DNA of 64,000 nucleotides, taken from Arcuatula senhousia (Eukaryota; Mollusca; Bivalvia; Mytilida; Mytilidae). Below the pieces are notes generated by a model that was not told where the DNA came from, made no database searches, and worked only from the letters and a program-made list of their open reading frames with translations. The DNA lies in assembly GCA_963971305.1 (NCBI GenBank), contig OZ020305.1:10697001-10761000 (forward strand), written 5' to 3'. This document shows, piece by piece, positions 1-10,650 of this stretch. Within the stretch, counting starts at the first letter, position 1. The number at the start of each line of letters is the position of its first letter. Made by a program: the position numbers and the translations under genes.

Positions 1-1
1 C

Positions 2-598
2 CCGAACCTGACACAAAAAGATTTGTGTGAGAACGGGGATATTTTTGAGGCCGGAACATTTGTCATCCATAATAAGAGCCTGGTGTTTAGAAATAAACAT
101 TGCGCCGAATGTAATGGTGTGAGTTATTATGAATACTTCCGCGTTAAGATATTTGCTGGCGATGACTTGTCATCCACAATAGCTCAACATGGCAACAAAT
201 CAAGCTTGGAATTGTTCCTAATTCTAAGCAATGCTGCGTCTCGTGGTTTGTTGTACAAAGTGATCCCGCCTCAAGGTTCCTCTGTAAGACGCTGTCTTTT
301 CAACTTAGAAGACGAAAAGGCAGAAAACAATAGTTTATGTCACGAATATCTTAGCCCGGTAATGAAACTCGCATTTCTAGATAAGATTAAATTATATCCT
401 GAAGTCATAATTTACAAGAACTTTCACTGTACAGAACATTTAAACGTTAGTTTGGACCAGCTTCACTGTCTTAAACAGAAATATTTTGAGCTTGAAGATA
501 TGGATTCGTTTGGGCCATTTACAACCAAAGTCTTCTTGATGTCCATCATGTTTTCATTCTTTGGTTCAGAAGACGACTGTTCACTTCGGAATGAAAGG
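2..598 (+). CDS. Ectodomain exon of a family-B-like (adhesion/Methuselah-type) 7TM receptor, 5' incomplete
   Basis: The reading frame is open from base 2 and runs off the left edge, so the true start is outside the window. The 199 residues are extracellular in character: cysteine-rich (LCENG, HCAECNG, RRCLFN, LCHEYL, HCTEHL, DDCSL), with N-glycosylation sequons (HNKS, ENNS, LNVS) and no membrane span. The exon ends with a strong donor: gtaagt begins at 599, phase 0. It joins in phase to the exon at 5422, which carries the rest of the ectodomain and the 7TM domain, so both belong to one receptor gene. Mollusc genomes contain many receptors with this plan (cysteine-rich N-terminus with an HCxxCNG motif, then a secretin-like 7TM); that is family knowledge. 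No classical GPS cleavage motif is seen. The downstream exon is broken, so this exon may belong to a pseudogene or a null allele. Ligand unknown. Confidence 0.72.
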
Positions 599-625
599 GT
601 AAGTCGAAAGTAAACAAATGTAAAC

Positions 626-1119
626 GTGAGTGAGTGAGTGAGTTGGTGTTTTACGCCCGTGCAACGCTATGTAGGTTATTTACAGGCGATGAACATGTAA
701 AGGATGATAAAATTAACATGAAATGATAATAATAGATGGAAAATGGGGATTGGATGGGAGACAAAGGAGCCATAAATTTTGAAGAACCACAAGAAAAGGG
801 GAGAGGTGAGTAGGGGCAGAAAATTAAGCCTATGTGGTGCACTACTTGGCGGTCCACAAAGAGGTATTTTACGTGCATGAAGCGTGGCACACTCCACACA
901 CGTTAGCCCACTATGGTCAGCGGTCAGGGTTTCTGTATTATATCCCTGACAAACCCCGCGGACGAGGGCCACCCTATTCACTAGGGTACACACTTGGTCG
1001 CTCTGTGGGCTGAGCACTGACCCGACGTCAGAATTCCAAGACCCTTAGTCGCCTCTTACGACAAGCTAGGCTCTGTTGCGGGCCTTTTCGCCACCCGGGC
1101 CCCGCACGCGTACGGGACC
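626..1119 (+). mobile_element. SINE-like interspersed repeat, family A copy 1
   Basis: The copy begins with a short (gtga)n run followed by ttggtgttttacgcc. It contains gtggtgcactacttggcggt and ends with the cttagtcgcctcttacgaca core and a GC-rich cccgcac...gggac terminus. The same sequence recurs at 19789-20268 and 47515-47987, so it is a dispersed family. Imperfect direct repeats flank it (aaatgtaaac at 616-625, aatcgtaaac at 1120-1129), consistent with a target-site duplication. Short open frames across it differ between copies and are not genes. Confidence 0.75.
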
Positions 1120-1205
1120 AATCGTAAACGATCTGGAATAAATGTATCTATCTTTTAGAGATTGAAAGGCTTTTTATATGGTGATTAGAATGTTATTGGG
1201 TTTTT

Positions 1206-2688
1206 AGCTCACCTGACCCGAAGGGTCATGTGAGCTATTGTCATCGTTAAGCGTCCGTCGTCCGTCCGTCCGTTAACTTTTCTTCAAAGATCTTCTTCTC
1301 TGACACCACTGAAGGGATTGCATTTATACTTGGTATACTTGATCTTTAGGATGTCCTCTACCAAGTTTGTGAATTTTATATATGTCGACTAACCAACATG
1401 GCCGCCGTTGCTAAAAATAGAACAGGGGGGTCAGACCATTGTTTTTGGCTTATAACTCAAAAAGTATAAGAGATAGAGAAAATCCGAAGCAACCTTCCTT
1501 GTTCAGCATCAAAAGCTCTACGAATCTCTCCATTGAGTCGAAGTTGTGAAACGACTCCTTATAGGAGTTATTGCCCTTTAATCATCAAAATTGACCATTT
1601 TTGCAGTTTTTGGACTATATCTTGAAAACCGTTAGAGCTAGAGGAAAAGTTAGCATTGCAGAATTGTTTAGCTCATTGAGATCTACAAAAATGATTTCAG
1701 GGTCAAAATTGTCAGATCAGCCGTTTAAGAGTTATACCCCTTTAACTGTTTTTTTTTCCATTAATTTACACTGATTTTCAAAAATCTTCTTCTCTAAAAC
1801 CACTGAAGGGATTGCATTGATACTTGGTATACATGATCTTTAGGATGTCCTCTACCAAGTTTGTGAATTATATACATGTCGACCAACCAACATGGCTGCC
1901 GTTGCTAAAAATAGAACAGGGGGGTCAGACCAATTGTTTTTGGCTTATAACTCAAAAAGTATAAAAGATAGAGAAAATCCGAAGCAACTTATTTGTTCAG
2001 CATCAAAAGCTCTACGAATCTCTCCATTGAGTCGAAGTTGTGAAACGACTCCTTATAGGAGTTATTGCCCTTTAATCATTAAAATTGACCATTTTTGCAG
2101 TTTTTGGACTATATCTTGAAAACCGTTAGAGCTAGGGGAAAAGTTAGCATTGCAGAATTGTTAAGCTCATTGAGATCTACAAAAATGGTTTCCGGGTCTA
2201 AATTGTCAGATCAGCCGTTTAAGAGTTATTCACCTTTTACTGTTTTTTTTCCATTAATTTACACTGATTTTCAAAAATCTTCTTCTCTAAAACCACTGAA
2301 GGGATTGCATTGATACTTGGTATACATGATCTTTAGGATGTCCTCTACCAAGTTTGTGAATTATATACATGTCGACCAACCATCATGGCTGCCGTTGCTA
2401 AAAATAGAACAGGGGGGTCAAACCATTGTTTTTGGCTTATAACTCAAAAAGTATAAGAGATAAAGAAAATTGGAAGCAAATTTTCTTGTTCAGCATCAAA
2501 AGGTCCTTACAGGAGTTATTGCCCTTTAACTGTTTTTTTTCTATTAATTTAAACTGATTTCCAAAAATCTTCTCTGAAACCACTGAAAGGGTTGTTTTGC
2601 CACTTTGTATACTTGAAAGTTTGTGAAATTTATTCAAACTTTGGCATAAGAGATCAGGTGAGCGATTCAGGCTCCTGGGATCCTCTAG
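1206..2688 (+). mobile_element. Pearl/HINE-like non-autonomous element, family B copy 1
   Basis: The left end is a hairpin (agctcac...gtgagct enclosing gaccc-gaa-gggtc) followed by a (tccg)n microsatellite at 1252-1274. The interior is a tandem core with a ~493-bp period; the marker accactgaagggattgca starts at 1305, 1799 and 2292, and a shortened unit follows. The right end reads caggtgagcgattc, an imperfect hairpin (aggctc/gatcct) and ctag at 2685-2688. ctcacctg near the left and caggtgag near the right are subterminal inverted repeats. Other copies are at 22342-23465 (minus), 26417-28235 and 48095-48636 (minus). The architecture matches the bivalve pearl-type elements that have been linked to Helentrons; that classification is inferred. 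Confidence 0.7.
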
Positions 2689-3230
2689 TTTTATTTTCAA
2701 TTATCAATCCATCTTTTATCCAAAATCAAGGTTCAAGCCCGCAAGTTTATTTTTATTATTTTGAAACCCTTAAATTCAATTAAAAACTATCTAGAATGTA
2801 AAATTTAAATGTTATTATTTTGAAACAAAGTTGTTTCAATAATTTGAAAAAAAGTCGGGAAAAATAGCAGACAAGATATACTAAAGAAAACCAGAAAACT
2901 CTAACACGTTGAGAAGCTTGAAAACCAGAAAACGTTGTCTGAATCGTCAAAAAGCAGACTTGGTCAAAAACGATACAGAGGTTTTGAAAAATCATACAAC
3001 AATATCTGAAAAAAAAATAATAAAACAATGAAACAAAGTAAATGTAATGAGCTTCGAAAATTTTAATGCCAATTATGGCCATATCTAGAATTTATTCCAT
3101 ATTTAGCTAGTGTCGAAAGTGTTGGAATTTGTTAATTTTGAATATCAAGTAAAACGCCCACTTCCAATTTACAATGTTCATCTCACAACTACAAAAAAAC
3201 CTCCTAATTTTTGCTTTGTTTTCTACTTTT

Positions 3231-3300
3231 GACTTCTGAAGAGGATCGAACCACGGTGTTAGTAGCCCGACGCGTTAACCACTACACCAATGACTTTGTT
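3231..3300 (-). repeat. tRNA-derived head of a repeat (pol III A and B boxes)
   Basis: On the minus strand an A-box-like tggtgtagtgg (3279-3289) is followed at normal tRNA spacing by a B-box-like ggttcgatcct (3242-3252). Between them lies an anticodon-arm-like segment. Flanking acceptor strands do not pair convincingly, so this is probably a tRNA-derived repeat head and not a working tRNA gene. A truncated relative (gaggatcgaaccacg) occurs at 26268-26284 at the end of another dispersed repeat. Confidence 0.45.
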
Positions 3301-4018
3301 GTCATTTGTATTTTGATTATATCATACGTAATTTTTTTAGGATAAATCTGCATGGTTTTTTTTTTCTTTACCTTACCATTATTTTCAACTCCAGGGTTGC
3401 TATATTTTTCGTCTTTCAATGATGTACGCCCTCTTTAATTCCTGAGAGTTTTTCCAGTGTTAACACCTTATCGCCCGACTGCTTTGTTCTTTGCATACTT
3501 GATAAGATTAGAAATATGAAAATACAGAGAAAGTAAAATAACGACATATGTATTACATGTACAAACTAGTCATCTATTTATCTGTAAAATGTAATTGTGA
3601 TTATCATCGTTTATAACGAATCATCGGTCTAACGGATGAACATTTACTGATAAACTTACCAATTGTTATTACATGTATTATTGATTAAGTATTCATTTCG
3701 TTCTTAGCTAACTAAACTAGAAAGCACTACTTTCATTTCCAAAAAAAAAAAAAAAAAACTTAATAGCAAATATCTCTTAAAATAGTCGCTGGAATCAGCT
3801 GACATTTTTTGCACAGTGTTATCAGGCTCAATAACATCAATCTCTGCAATTGATTAAATTGTATGACTATTTAATTTTTATGTAATCAGAAAACAAAGAT
3901 ATTTATTTTACTATAAATCTGGCAGAATTGTTTATAAACTCCCATTTGAATTGACTTTTCTTATACTTTGATTTTGAAAGTTAATGCCCTAAGCGACCAA
4001 GTGCAAATTTTGCACATA

Positions 4019-5048
4019 CGAGGGCTGTCCGTAAAGTTCGTGGACAAGCAAAGATTTGAGCCAATACGACGTACTAGGGAATAGTCCTTTACCCAATACT
4101 AGTTTTGAACATTTTCCTTTATTTCTGGTTTATTGTTTTGCAAATGTTCGACATAAATAGTGCTACATTTTTGATTATTTGACTCGCTGTATTGTGGGTC
4201 GGAGCAATGTAAGAAATTTTTCAGAAATATTCAGAATGCTAAAAACAAGATCTCGCTATGCATATACAATAACTAGCGATGTAGTGAAACCTGTACTACA
4301 GTGTTGCCAATAGTTAGGATGATACACATACCAAATTTGAAGGGTCTATAATTCTAATTTATTGAGAAATCGGTATTTTGAGAATTGACATCAGTTTCAT
4401 TGACGTAGAAAAAGTAACGTTTTGCGAAGAGGTGGAGCAAAGGACGGTTATAGCATTGTATGTTTGGGTCTGAAAAATAGCAACAGATATACTCAGATTC
4501 TTTAAATTGTGAAAAAAGCTTACTAAGATACTTCTGATGGCATGTGCATTTCATATGGGGATAGAAAATAACCGATTGGCATGTTTTGTGGTATTAAGAT
4601 ATAGCCATATTTCCTATATAGTACTGTCCCCACCAATAGACTCTGATTGGAATTGTATTGTTGGTGTCAAAAACTTGAATTTCCATGCGATTTGTTAATC
4701 AAATGTGTCCAGAAATGAAACAATACATGCAGAAATATGAATTAAGATACATCTGACAAAATATAATGTTCAAAACTCATAGAAGTTTAAAAATATTGCA
4801 TTCAATATGACCATATGGAAAAGAAATTGTTTAATTTGACGTCGAAAAATATGAACGTCTTGCTCCGGGTTATGAATACGATTTATTTTCTAAATGATGA
4901 AAAATCAACTTGCAGTAGTTGGTTTATTCTAAAATTTGGTGCACCTATTAATAAGACTACTCATTTTATTATACCAAAATTTGAAGTAAATCCAATAAAC
5001 ATTGTTTATTTTATATCAACTGTCCACAATCTTTACGGACAGCCCTCG
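4019..5048. mobile_element. Mariner-like non-autonomous DNA transposon with TA duplication
   Basis: The terminal inverted repeats are 28 bp with two mismatches. Both ends start cgagggctgtccgtaaag inward and reach gtggaca. The element is flanked by TA on both sides (4017-4018 and 5049-5050), the duplication expected of Tc1/mariner superfamily insertions, and the cgaggg end is common in mariners. The ~970-bp interior is AT-rich; no frame resembles a DDE transposase, so it must rely on a partner in trans. It lies in the receptor-gene intron. Confidence 0.8.
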
Positions 5049-5421
5049 TACATGTAATTGCTTTTTTTATTTACATGTAATTGAAATCTTAATTAAAACG
5101 GTTATCTTATTACAGAATCCTGTAAATCTATGATTTCACTAAGATAAAGGTTAAGATGTTTTACTCGTTTCAGATGAATTCCAAAATCACGGAAGAAAGT
5201 GTCTGTTTTTTGCTTTTAGATTTTCATCGCTAAATTCATCTTTTTTTGTACTGGCAAAAAAGAGCTTAGATGAACAAAGAAAGTTAAAGGATATTTAAGC
5301 CCTATTGCAAGAAAGAAATAAAAGACAAGGAATATAAACATTTGAAATAAACAAATAACTTTTTTTAACGACTTTGAGAGATTATCATGTTTTTGGTAAT
5401 AAGTTATTTTCTTTGTTACAG

Positions 5422-8400
5422 ATGATTGCCATTGACGAATGTAATCATCTACCATTATATAGCGACATAAAGGAAGACCTAGAACTCAGCTGGACATCGA
5501 CCACAAATTTGACCTTGACCCTATTGGAACAGATTGCTGAATTCACTCCCTGGTTGTTTACAATAGACAACGTTTGTATTAGTACAGTGTTAACAATCGA
5601 TTTACAGGAAGAAGGGTTCATTGCAAATGTTTTAATTGCTGTGAAATTTACTACAAACAGCATTTTTACACGAGATTCAAGCATACCTTTCGTCGTTAAA
5701 AACCCGACATATAGTTTTTCATATCAGTGGTGAATCTACAAGTAATTTAGAACTGAGTCTAGGTTTTAAAAATATTTCCTTTGAAAACAGTAAAAGCCGA
5801 CATTTTGATGATTACTATAAATTGGATAGAATCTTTGAAAATACCAGAATAATTCTAAATGTTCCAAGTCTTGTTAGCATATCATCGTACGTTGGAGTTG
5901 TTGCTAACTTTTCTCGAGGTCGCCTTATCATAGAAAAACTTGTCGAAGTTTTCAAAGGTCCAAATTCTGATTCAGAATCTATCCCTGACATAGTAACCTA
6001 CTTCTGTTTTTCTCTGTCTATCTTGGGTCTCTTGGTTCTCATCACAATTCAACGAAAGCGAGGTCTTGTTAAGAATATGTCGTCTGCAAACATTGAAAAT
6101 GTCTCTGTTACCCTTTTGTTAGCTGATCTGTTCTTTGTTGTCGGAACAAAGGCAACTCGAAATTCTGTCATCTGCTATGTAATTGGTTGCGTCTTGCATT
6201 ATTAATGGCTATCTGTGTTTGCTTTTGTTACAATCGCGGTCACAAACATATCCAAGCGTCTGACTAGAATGAGGATAAATGAGCGAGAGGACAAACATCA
6301 CTTTATCAAAAAGAGAATCATGTTTACGACAGGAGGTTTACTAGCTGCTTTGCCTTTTCTTATCTCAACATTGTGCGTTGATGCTTTTGGTCCTCCTTTG
6401 TGGTCCTCTGGCGATTACAATGTGGTTTGCTTTCCGGATAGGTACCCGGCTAATCTGGTCTTCTTTACTGGTCCAATTGTGTTTATGCTAGCCGTGAATC
6501 TTGTCTGTCTCATTTATATCATTTGTAAAGTTTGCGCTATACAGATTGAAACCTTGCATGTAAGAAAAGTAAATGCATACAGAGAGGCTCTTATGTACAT
6601 GCGCATGGTTATATTTTCTGGAGTTTTCTGGATAATTGGTGTTTTTGCTTCGATATTTCAAGAAACCTGGTTGTATTACGCTTTTACTATTTCCTGTGGA
6701 CTACATGGTTTTTTATTATCTGTTTTCGTACTGACCTCAAGTAGCTTCATGAGTCCCAAACATGACGATACAAACACTCGAAGACAAAGAAAACATGACG
6801 ATACAAACACTCGAAGACAAAGCAAAGATGTCGATACAAACACTCGAAGACAAAGCAAAAATGTCGATACAAACACTCGAAGACAAAGCAAACATGACGA
6901 TACAAATCGAAGACAAAGCAAAGATGACGATACAAACGCTCAAAGACAAAGCAAACATGACGATTCAAACACTCGAAGACACAGCAAACATGACGATACA
7001 AACACTCGAAGACAAAGCAAAGATGACGATACAAACACTCGAAGACAAAGCAAACATGACGATAAAAACACTCGAAGACAAAGCAAAGATGTCGATACAA
7101 ACACTCGAAGACAAAGCAAAGATGTCGATACAAACACTCGAAGACAAAGCAAAGATGACGATACAAACACTCGAAGACAAAGCAAAGATGACGATACAAA
7201 CACTCGAAGTCAAAACCTACATGACGATACAAACACTCGAAGACAAAGCAAACAAAAAGATACAAACACTCGAAGACAAAGCAAACATGAAGATACAAAC
7301 ACTCGAAGACAAACCAACCATGACGATTCAAACACTCGAAGACAGAGCAAACATGACGAAACAAACACTCGAAGACAAAGCAAAGATGACGATACAAACA
7401 CTCGAAGACAAAGCAAAGATGACGATACAAACACTCGAAGACAAAGCATACATAACGATACAAATAATCGAAGACAAAGCAAAGATGACGATACAAACAC
7501 TCGAAGGCAAAGCAAACATGACAATACAAACACTCGAAGTCAAAGCCAACATGACGATACAAATACTCAAAGACAAAGCAAAGATGACGAAACAAACACT
7601 CGAAGACAAAGCATACATTACGATACAAACAATCGAAGACAAAGCAAAGATGACGATACAAACACTCGAAGACAAAGCAAAGATGACGAAACAAACACTC
7701 GAAGACAAAGCATACATTACGATACAAACAATCGAAGACAAAGCAAAGATGACGATACAAACACTCGAAGACAAATCAAACATGACGATACAAACACACG
7801 AAGACAAAGCAAACATGACGAAACAAACACTCGAAGACAAAGCAAAGATGACGATACAAACACTCGAAGACAAAGCAAACATGACGATACAAACACTCGA
7901 AGTCAAAGCCAACATGACGATACAAATACTCAAAGACAAAGCAAAGATGACGAAACAAACACTCGAAGACAAAGCATACATTACGATACAAACAATCGAA
8001 GACAAAGCAAAGATGACGATACAAACACTCGAAGACAAAGCAAAGATGACGAAACAAACACTCGAAGACAAAGCATACATTACGATACAAACAATCGAAG
8101 ACAAAGCAAAGATGACGATACAAACACTCGAAGACAAATCAAACATGACGATACAAACACACGAAGACAAAGCAAACATGACGAAACAAACACTCGAAGA
8201 CAAAGCAAAGATGACGATACAAACACTCGAAGACAAAGCAAACATGACGATACAAACACTCGAAGACAAAGCAAAGATGACGATACAAACACTCGAAGAC
8301 AAAGCAAACATGACGATACAAACACTCGAAGTCAAAGCCTACATGACGATACAAATACTCGAAGACAAAGCAAAGATGACGAAACAAACACTCGAAGACA

Positions 8401-8479
8401 AAGCATATATGACGATACGAACAATCGAAGACAAAGGCAACAAGTTGCGAAATGTTATGACACAGTTACAAGGTTTTAG
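5422..8479 (+). pseudogene. Last exon of the 7TM receptor: ectodomain end, 7TM domain and giant repeat tail, with a frameshift and a stop
   Basis: The exon begins after the ttacag acceptor in phase with the exon at 2-598. It encodes ~100 more extracellular residues, then a family-B-like 7TM domain: TM1 near YFCFSLSILGLLVL, TM2 near VSVTLLLADLFFVV, TM3 starting at the conserved Cys of ICYVIGCVLHY, TM4 near TGGLLAALPFLIS, the ECL2 Cys in NVVCFPD, TM5 near FFTGPIVFMLAVNL, TM6 near YMRMVIFSGVFWIIGV and TM7 near TISCGLHGFLLSVF. Two lesions break it: one extra base in the T run at 5715-5719 shifts the frame, and a TAA at 6203-6205 sits in TM3, after which the same frame resumes with WLSVFAFVTIAV. 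The cytoplasmic tail (6761-8440) is 51 tandem 11-residue units, followed by 12 residues and TAG at 8477-8479. It is either a recent pseudogene or a null allele of a segregating locus. Confidence 0.75.
6761..8440 (+). repeat. 33-bp minisatellite, 51 units, coding for an 11-residue repeat in the receptor tail
   Basis: Fifty 33-bp units and one 30-bp unit (an in-frame loss) make 1680 bp. In the receptor frame each reads approximately HDDTNTRRQSK; about 40 of the 51 contain RRQS or a close RRx(S/T) form, the consensus for basophilic kinases such as PKA. An 11-unit block is duplicated almost exactly: the marker caaagccaac recurs at 7541 and 7904, 363 bp apart. A second forward frame (from 6762) is also free of stops, encoding units near MTIQTLEDKAN, and long reverse frames are open as well. 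This is expected for a stop-free unit whose length is a multiple of three. Confidence 0.95.
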
Positions 8480-8633
8480 TTCCAAAAATCAACAGAAAAT
8501 TAAACGACAAAACATCCATAACATAAATGCAATAATTGCAATCTGCAAAACGAAAGTAGTGAATGTTGTTTATGTTATTAGACTGGGTAGGAAGGTTGAC
8601 TAACTGAATTCATGAGTGTTTGAATTCTGTTGG

Positions 8634-8639
8634 AATAAA
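8634..8639 (+). promoter_or_regulatory. Candidate polyadenylation signal AATAAA of the receptor gene
   Basis: AATAAA lies 155 bases after the receptor stop codon, followed by T-rich sequence (8641-8700). It is the first canonical hexamer downstream and is plausible for the transcript end. Confidence 0.5.
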
Positions 8640-8894
8640 AAAATGTCTTTTGCAAAATTTATTGTATTAATCTCTTTTGTGATTTTTAATTTCTATCTTC
8701 CATTTTTTGAATTGACATGCTGTTGATGTATATACAGCATAACGAAGTTAACCGTGTATTAGTACCAGATACACTACAAAAAAAAAGTTCTGGATTATGC
8801 TAAATATCGATATTTCAAGGAGTTAAAGATTGGTTTTCTGTCTGTATAATGTTCCTATATTATGTTGTCTATAATACGCGAGAGAGATGTCGTT

Positions 8895-9185
8895 TTCTGA
8901 CAAATCAACACAGCATGGATTATACATGTATAAGGGTAAGGCATGGAATGGAAAATAACATAAACATGAACAGATGTCGAAAAATATAGGGTTGGTCCCC
9001 ATAGGTACATGTATGTTTCATGTGTTTGAAGCCTGGCACACTCCACGTGTTTGCCCACTTTGGCCAGCCGTTAATGGTCCGATAATCCCAATACCGGACA
9101 AGTTTTATATTAAACAAACAAGTTACATACCTTGGGTGATCTCTTGGATCAGCGCTAACCCGACGTCAAAGTCCCAAGATCTTCT
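8895..9185 (+). mobile_element. Diverged relative of SINE-like family A
   Basis: It keeps the order of family A landmarks in degraded form: a gaagcctggcacactccacg segment, a following gcccactttggccagc segment and cccgacgtcaaagtcccaag. It lacks the recognisable (gtga)n start and the GC-rich end. It looks like an old copy. Confidence 0.55.
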
Positions 9186-10329
9186 ACCTCCGACATTCGA
9201 AAATCATTAATATATATCAAATGGATCAAAATTATTGATAAAATATATAAACTGGACCGCCTGTTGTCGATTACTTATCGGCGCTTCATACAACAATAAA
9301 GGAGTAATAAATCGGGTATGATCCATTTCCCCTTATCTGTTGTATTTTACCATGCAATAGAAGTTCAGTTTATACAAGAAACAGCTAGATTCAATCTTAC
9401 TGAACACAAATTAATGCTCCTGAACTGCGTTAAGTGTCACAAAATAGTTTACTTTAACACTTCACTAAGCGCTTCTTTCATGCTTTGATTCTACATTTGG
9501 GATATTTGATAAATTGATTCATTTTTCACTTTATCACAGCTTTAAGTATTTAGAAAAAATACAGTGTACCTCGAGCAGTGTACACAAATGAAGAAAAAGA
9601 ACATCTTTTTGACATGTTACATGTACAAAAAGATCATGTTCTCAGCATTCGTATTTTTTGCACCTGCACGCTTTATCTTCTGTTCCACAACTTTAACTTT
9701 ATTTTGATATGAACCTTGGGTAAATGGTTTTTTGGTTAAATTTATTTACAACTGCCTACATGTATTGTCACTAATTGATTTTTGGGTTGTATACTTTTGT
9801 TCTTGTCGTCAGTGTTTGCTAAGTGCAGTTAATAACATCTGTTTCCTTGTGAGTTGTCTTCGTTCGAAACATTATGTGTTTTGATGACATATTTAATTTT
9901 GATTTGCAACTGTTTATTAAATTGGTTGATAATGTGTGTACATGTAATGGTCGTCGTTTTGTTTGTGCAGTTTCTAATTGATCGCTCTTTCTGTGTTTTT
10001 CGTTGCTTTTTAACGCAATTATGTGTTTTAATGGTTAATTGGCAATTACTTTAATTTCATTCAATGCGGAGTAGTGTTTTCTTTGAGCACTTTACAATTA
10101 ATTGTATCGTGTGGATGTTTTATTTTTGCAGTTGGTTACATTGAAGCAGGTGTTTTCATTGCATTTTCTGCAATTATGTGTTTTATGGTGGTGATTTCAA
10201 TCGTATGCTAACATTGTGTTGTATGAATTCTTTTGTTTTCATTTGCAATTGGTTGACGGTGTGGGTATAACAGCATGTCATTGTATGTACATTGACATGT
10301 GTTGTCTTGCTTTAATTTGTCTTTCGTCG

Positions 10330-10650
10330 ACGATGATGAAATATGGAATAAGTGTACGCGACACAAATGAAATATGGAATAAGTGTACGCGACACAAACT
10401 ATGTAAACAAACGGCAATTAAAAAACGCCAATGTGACCAGCGGTCGGTGCTCGCCGTATTGCATTAGCAAAAGACTTAAAATATAATACATAAGACCCAA
10501 TACCAATTCCTAAATCATATCGTTAAGACCCATTTCTAGACAAAGAACAATTCACACAAAAAGCCCAGGAACAAACAGAAGCTTTGACAGGCACATATAA
10601 AATGTTGCGGGGTTAATTTTTTTGGGCCCAACCTTCCCACTATTGATAAT
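10330..10650 (-). repeat. Dispersed repeat family G, copy 1 (minus orientation)
   Basis: Read on the minus strand, it matches the sequence at 14960-15230 and 15916-15985, including ccgcaacattttatatgtgc and gtgtcgcgtacacttattcc. The end carries a 31-bp direct duplication, visible as two gaaatatggaataagtgtac segments starting at 10338 and 10369. No coding capacity is seen. Confidence 0.65.

Larger units (their letters stand above)
599..5421 (+). other. Intron of the receptor gene, packed with transposable elements
   Basis: The intron is bounded by gtaagt at 599 and a pyrimidine-rich acceptor ending ttacag at 5421, phase 0 on both sides. It holds a SINE-like copy (626-1119), a pearl/HINE-like element of family B (1206-2688), a tRNA-like head (3231-3300) and a mariner-like non-autonomous element (4019-5048). 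Between them (2690-3230, 3300-4016, 5051-5421) is AT-rich sequence in which no gene or clear repeat is seen. Confidence 0.7.
8480..10325. other. Intergenic AT-rich DNA downstream of the receptor
   Basis: Apart from an old family A relative at 8895-9185, this stretch shows no supported gene or clear repeat. A T-rich run with short frames at 9750-10250 has no recognisable product. Confidence 0.5.

Noticed and set aside
4815..5057. Open frame inside the mariner-like element as a transposase
   Set aside because: No DDE/D motif, no helix-turn-helix, and it runs across the terminal repeat.
6747..8387. Long minus-strand open frames across the 33-bp array (for example 7328-8335)
   Set aside because: They are an automatic result of a tandem unit whose length is a multiple of three and which lacks reverse stops; composition is monotonous and there is no start context.
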